This document shows, piece after piece, positions 61,787-64,000 of a DNA stretch of 64,000 bases (positions are counted from its first letter, which is position 1; every line of letters begins with the position of its first letter). The notes under the pieces are model-generated. The model was not told the origin of the DNA. It ran no database searches and worked only from the letters and a program-made list of their open reading frames with translations. The position numbers and the translations under genes are program-made. The DNA comes from Rhodoferax lithotrophicus (GTDB taxonomy: Bacteria > Pseudomonadota > Gammaproteobacteria > Burkholderiales > Burkholderiaceae_C): positions 1,984,001-2,048,000 of the forward strand of contig NZ_AP024238.1 of assembly GCF_019973615.1 (NCBI RefSeq), given 5' to 3'.

Positions 61787-63796
61787 TCAGCGTCCCATGC
61801 GCTTGAGTTGCCGCCCAAGGGCATGGCACTGTTGTTTGAATGATGCGGCTTGCTGGGGCTTGGGCTGGCTGTAGCGTAGCGCTTCGAGTTGCAGCAACCA
61901 GGTGCGTAATTGAGGATAGCGTGCCTGCAGGCTGGGGTGTTGGCGCCACAGCTCTATCAACTGGCGCGGCGTGCTTTGTGGGGGGAGCTGCAACTTGGCG
62001 TGGGCAAAGGCTTTGCGCGCCCGCACAAGCAGACGCAGCCAGGGGTCCTGGCGCTGGCGTTCCCAGGCGCTCCAGGCGGCGCTGGCCAGACTGGCCACCA
62101 CCACGATGCTCCACAGGATGTACAGCAGGTCTTCCCAGCCGGGCGATTCAAAGCCCAGGTTTTTCAGCAGATCCAGCTGGCGTTGCTGGGTGTAGTTGAG
62201 CACCCATTGGTTCCAGCGGTTGTTTACCGCATCCCAGGCGGCCCGCATATTCAGGGCAAAGGCCGGGCTGACACTGCCCAACAAGGCGCTGGTGAGGGCA
62301 CCACGTGGTGTTTGCAGGCGTTGCAAGCTGCCAGTGCGCCCAGGGGCCACCGCGGCCGTGGGGTCAACCCGCACCCAGCCCCGGCCTGCCAGCCAGACTT
62401 CGGCCCAGGCGTGGGCATCACTTTGGCGCACCGTCCAGAAATTGTCCAGCGTGTTGCGCTCGCCACCCTGGTAGCCGGTGACCACCCGTGCTGGAATGCC
62501 GCTGGCGCGCATGACAATGACAAAGGCCGCCGCAATGTGTTCACAAAACCCTAGCTTGCGGTCAAACCAGAATTCGTCGGCGCTGTCACGGCCATACAAG
62601 CCGGGTTCCAGGGTGTAGAGGTAGTCGCCGGTGCGCAGGTGCTGCAGTACGGCTTGTACACGTGCTGCGGGGTCGGGGTGGCTTTGTTGCAACTCTTGGG
62701 CCCAGGCCTGGGTGCGTGGGTTGAAGCCGAGGGGCAACCTCAGGTTGGGGCGCAGCTGGGTACGTGGCGCATCAACATCGGCCAGATAGCGGGTGTAACT
62801 GGTGGCCTCATAACGCAGCAACTCGGTCACCGGGCGGGTCAACACCCATTGCAAATCATGGGTCATGCGCGGGGTGCTGCCGGGCACTTTGGGGGGCTGG
62901 GGCGTGGCATCCAGCGTCAGCAGCCAGGGTTGCTGGTTGGGCTCCAGGGTGATTTGATAGTTCAGTGGCTCACCCTGTACCACCAGCTGGGTTGGCATTG
63001 GGTGGAGGTCAGCATCCGGCCACGGCATGGCTGTCCAGCGTTTGCCATCAAACTGTGTCAGCACCGGGCCACGAAAGTACATCTGGGTCGGCTCGGGTTG
63101 TTGACCTGTGAAACGCAGGCGCATGGCCACACTGTCGTCCAGCGCCAGGCTGGCAATGTTGCCCACCGACATGCTGGCGGACAAACCGCTGCGCCCGGTC
63201 ATCGCATCCCCAGGCAAGCCCCACAGCGGGGCCAGCCGTGGAAACAGCATGAACAGCACCAGCATGATCGGTGCGCCCAGCAGGGTCATCTGGCCCGCCA
63301 TACGTGCTGCTTGCCAGAGCGGCGGTTTGCCCACCGGCATGTGGGCGTTGACCAGCGCCGTCAGCAGCCCCCACAGCGCCAGCAACATGGCGGTGGCAGT
63401 GAGCAGGGATTGTGAGTAGAAAAACTGCGTCAGCATCAGAAAGAAGCTCAGGAAAAACACCACAAACGCATCCCGGCGGGCACGCAACTCCAGGGTTTTC
63501 AGGGTCAGCAACACCACCACCAGGGTCACGCCCGCATCACGCCCGAGCAGGGTACGGTAGCTCATCCAGGTGGCCGCAACGGCCAGCGCCAGCAGGCCCA
63601 AACGCCAGGCGGTGCCGGGCAGCGGCAGGGCCCGCCAGGCCAGCGAACCACGCCACAGAATCACCGCTGCGCCCATCAGGCTGCACCAAAGAGGCACCTG
63701 CTGGATCAGCGGCAGCGCCACCCAGGTGATCACGGCCAGCAGAAACAGCGTGTCGCGGCCGTCTCGCGGCAGGCGGGTGAGGGCGCGCCACATCAT
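61787..63796 (-). CDS. TgpA-like transglutaminase membrane protein (DUF3488)
   Basis: This 669-residue protein has an N-terminal half with several transmembrane helices (LFLLAVITWVALPLIQQVPL, VVFFLSFFLMLTQFFYSQSL) and a periplasmic transglutaminase domain. The catalytic Cys is in KLGFCEHIAAAFVIVMRASG, followed by His and Asp in SDAHAWAEVWLAGRGWVRVD. A further helix (LLYILWSIVVVASLASAAWS) and a C-terminal DUF4129-like tail follow. ATG at 63796 overlaps the DUF58 stop; a longer start inside that gene is rejected. The DUF58-TgpA arrangement is standard; the TgpA of Pseudomonas is essential. Confidence 0.92.
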   Translation of the reverse strand: MMWRALTRLPRDGRDTLFLLAVITWVALPLIQQVPLWCSLMGAAVILWRGSLAWRALPLPGTAWRLGLLALAVAATWMSYRTLLGRDAGVTLVVVLLTLKTLELRARRDAFVVFFLSFFLMLTQFFYSQSLLTATAMLLALWGLLTALVNAHMPVGKPPLWQAARMAGQMTLLGAPIMLVLFMLFPRLAPLWGLPGDAMTGRSGLSASMSVGNIASLALDDSVAMRLRFTGQQPEPTQMYFRGPVLTQFDGKRWTAMPWPDADLHPMPTQLVVQGEPLNYQITLEPNQQPWLLTLDATPQPPKVPGSTPRMTHDLQWVLTRPVTELLRYEATSYTRYLADVDAPRTQLRPNLRLPLGFNPRTQAWAQELQQSHPDPAARVQAVLQHLRTGDYLYTLEPGLYGRDSADEFWFDRKLGFCEHIAAAFVIVMRASGIPARVVTGYQGGERNTLDNFWTVRQSDAHAWAEVWLAGRGWVRVDPTAAVAPGRTGSLQRLQTPRGALTSALLGSVSPAFALNMRAAWDAVNNRWNQWVLNYTQQRQLDLLKNLGFESPGWEDLLYILWSIVVVASLASAAWSAWERQRQDPWLRLLVRARKAFAHAKLQLPPQSTPRQLIELWRQHPSLQARYPQLRTWLLQLEALRYSQPKPQQAASFKQQCHALGRQLKRMGR

Positions 63797-64000
63797 GCCA
63801 GGGCCAGCGCTTGCAGGCAGCGCTGTTGATGGGTTAAACCGTTGGCTGGGGCCAGGTTGTGGCCGCCAATGCGCAGGCCGTAACGCACGCCTTGTTTTTC
63901 CGCCAGCAAGACCCAGGCGCACAGACGGCTGAGTTGGGCCTCGGTCTGGCTAAGCTGGGTCAGTTGTGGTTCCAGCACCAGCGTGCGAGTTTGCAGGTTG
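63793..64000 (-). CDS. DUF58 domain protein (5' end outside window)
   Basis: The C-terminal 68 codons of a DUF58 protein are visible (TQLSQTEAQLSRLCAWVLLA, VRYGLRIGGHNLAPANGLTH and a final CLQALALA). The frame stays open to the window edge, so the gene starts beyond 64000. Its stop overlaps the TgpA start by 4 bases. DUF58 proteins commonly sit between a MoxR ATPase and TgpA, so a MoxR gene probably follows outside the window. Confidence 0.85.
   Translation of the reverse strand, partial: NLQTRTLVLEPQLTQLSQTEAQLSRLCAWVLLAEKQGVRYGLRIGGHNLAPANGLTHQQRCLQALALA

Overview
The window looks like chromosomal DNA of a facultatively anaerobic betaproteobacterium, most likely of the family Comamonadaceae (Rhodoferax/Polaromonas-like). 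The evidence is the gene content (gamma carbonic anhydrase, HslO, ZapA, YdcSTUV-like uptake, fused FadB/J plus thiolase, TgpA/DUF58 pair), the high-GC coding style, and a dispersed mini inverted repeat of a type I recall from that family. I see no rRNA, tRNA, CRISPR array or intact insertion sequence.

Layout. 1-5.2 kb: end of xerD, an EAL-HDOD signalling protein, a DUF455 ferritin-like protein, gamma carbonic anhydrase, HslO, ZapA and a ZapB-like coiled coil. 5.2-19 kb: a vitamin B12 region. A cobalamin riboswitch precedes btuB, two BtuF-like binding proteins, a permease and an ATPase, then cobO. cobQ follows at 16.1 kb, then a second cobalamin riboswitch and cobT. This run is interrupted by queE-queD and by a small accessory island (13.0-16.0 kb). 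The island holds a HipA-like kinase, a DUF3037-like protein, a frameshifted ribbon-helix-helix antitoxin and a YefM/ParE-type toxin-antitoxin pair. 19-31.5 kb: a RidA-like protein, an orphan carbamoyltransferase, a LysR regulator divergent from a putrescine-type ABC transporter and aminobutyraldehyde dehydrogenase, and a TyrR-like sigma54 activator divergent from dadA, with operators and a -24/-12 promoter between them. 31.5-37 kb: cobS and a cobC-like phosphatase, two HDOD proteins flanking nth, an aminotransferase and a DUF2799 lipoprotein. 37-46 kb: an asparagine-synthetase-like amidotransferase with an ATP-grasp protein, then a hemerythrin divergent from a four-gene 2-oxoacid:acceptor oxidoreductase operon, with two FNR-type sites between them. 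46-57.5 kb: a 2OG-Fe dioxygenase, a universal stress protein, a beta-oxidation pair behind a TetR-type operator, a phospholipase C module lying between two decayed gene tails, and thiC with a TPP riboswitch. 57.7-64 kb: a PAP2 phosphatase, a diguanylate cyclase, a DUF3096 mini-gene antisense to its end, MltB, TgpA and the end of a DUF58 protein.

How it works together. BtuB imports cobalamin across the outer membrane, the BtuF/BtuC/BtuD-like proteins carry it across the inner membrane, and CobO, CobQ, CobT, CobS and CobC adenosylate corrinoids and complete the nucleotide loop. The two riboswitches would lower expression of uptake and CobT when the coenzyme is plentiful. Corrin-ring genes, cobU/cobP and cbiB are not in the window. 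The putrescine, D-amino-acid, fatty-acid and 2-oxoacid modules indicate a flexible heterotroph that also lives without oxygen.

The most interesting stretches are the HipA-like/DUF3037 island (13.0-15.2 kb), the amidotransferase plus ATP-grasp pair (37.3-40.4 kb), the TyrR-like/dadA control region (29.9-30.2 kb), the FNR-type control region (41.3-41.5 kb), and the two homologous gene tails around the phospholipase C module. All assignments rest on reading the sequence and on memory of the families. No searches were run.
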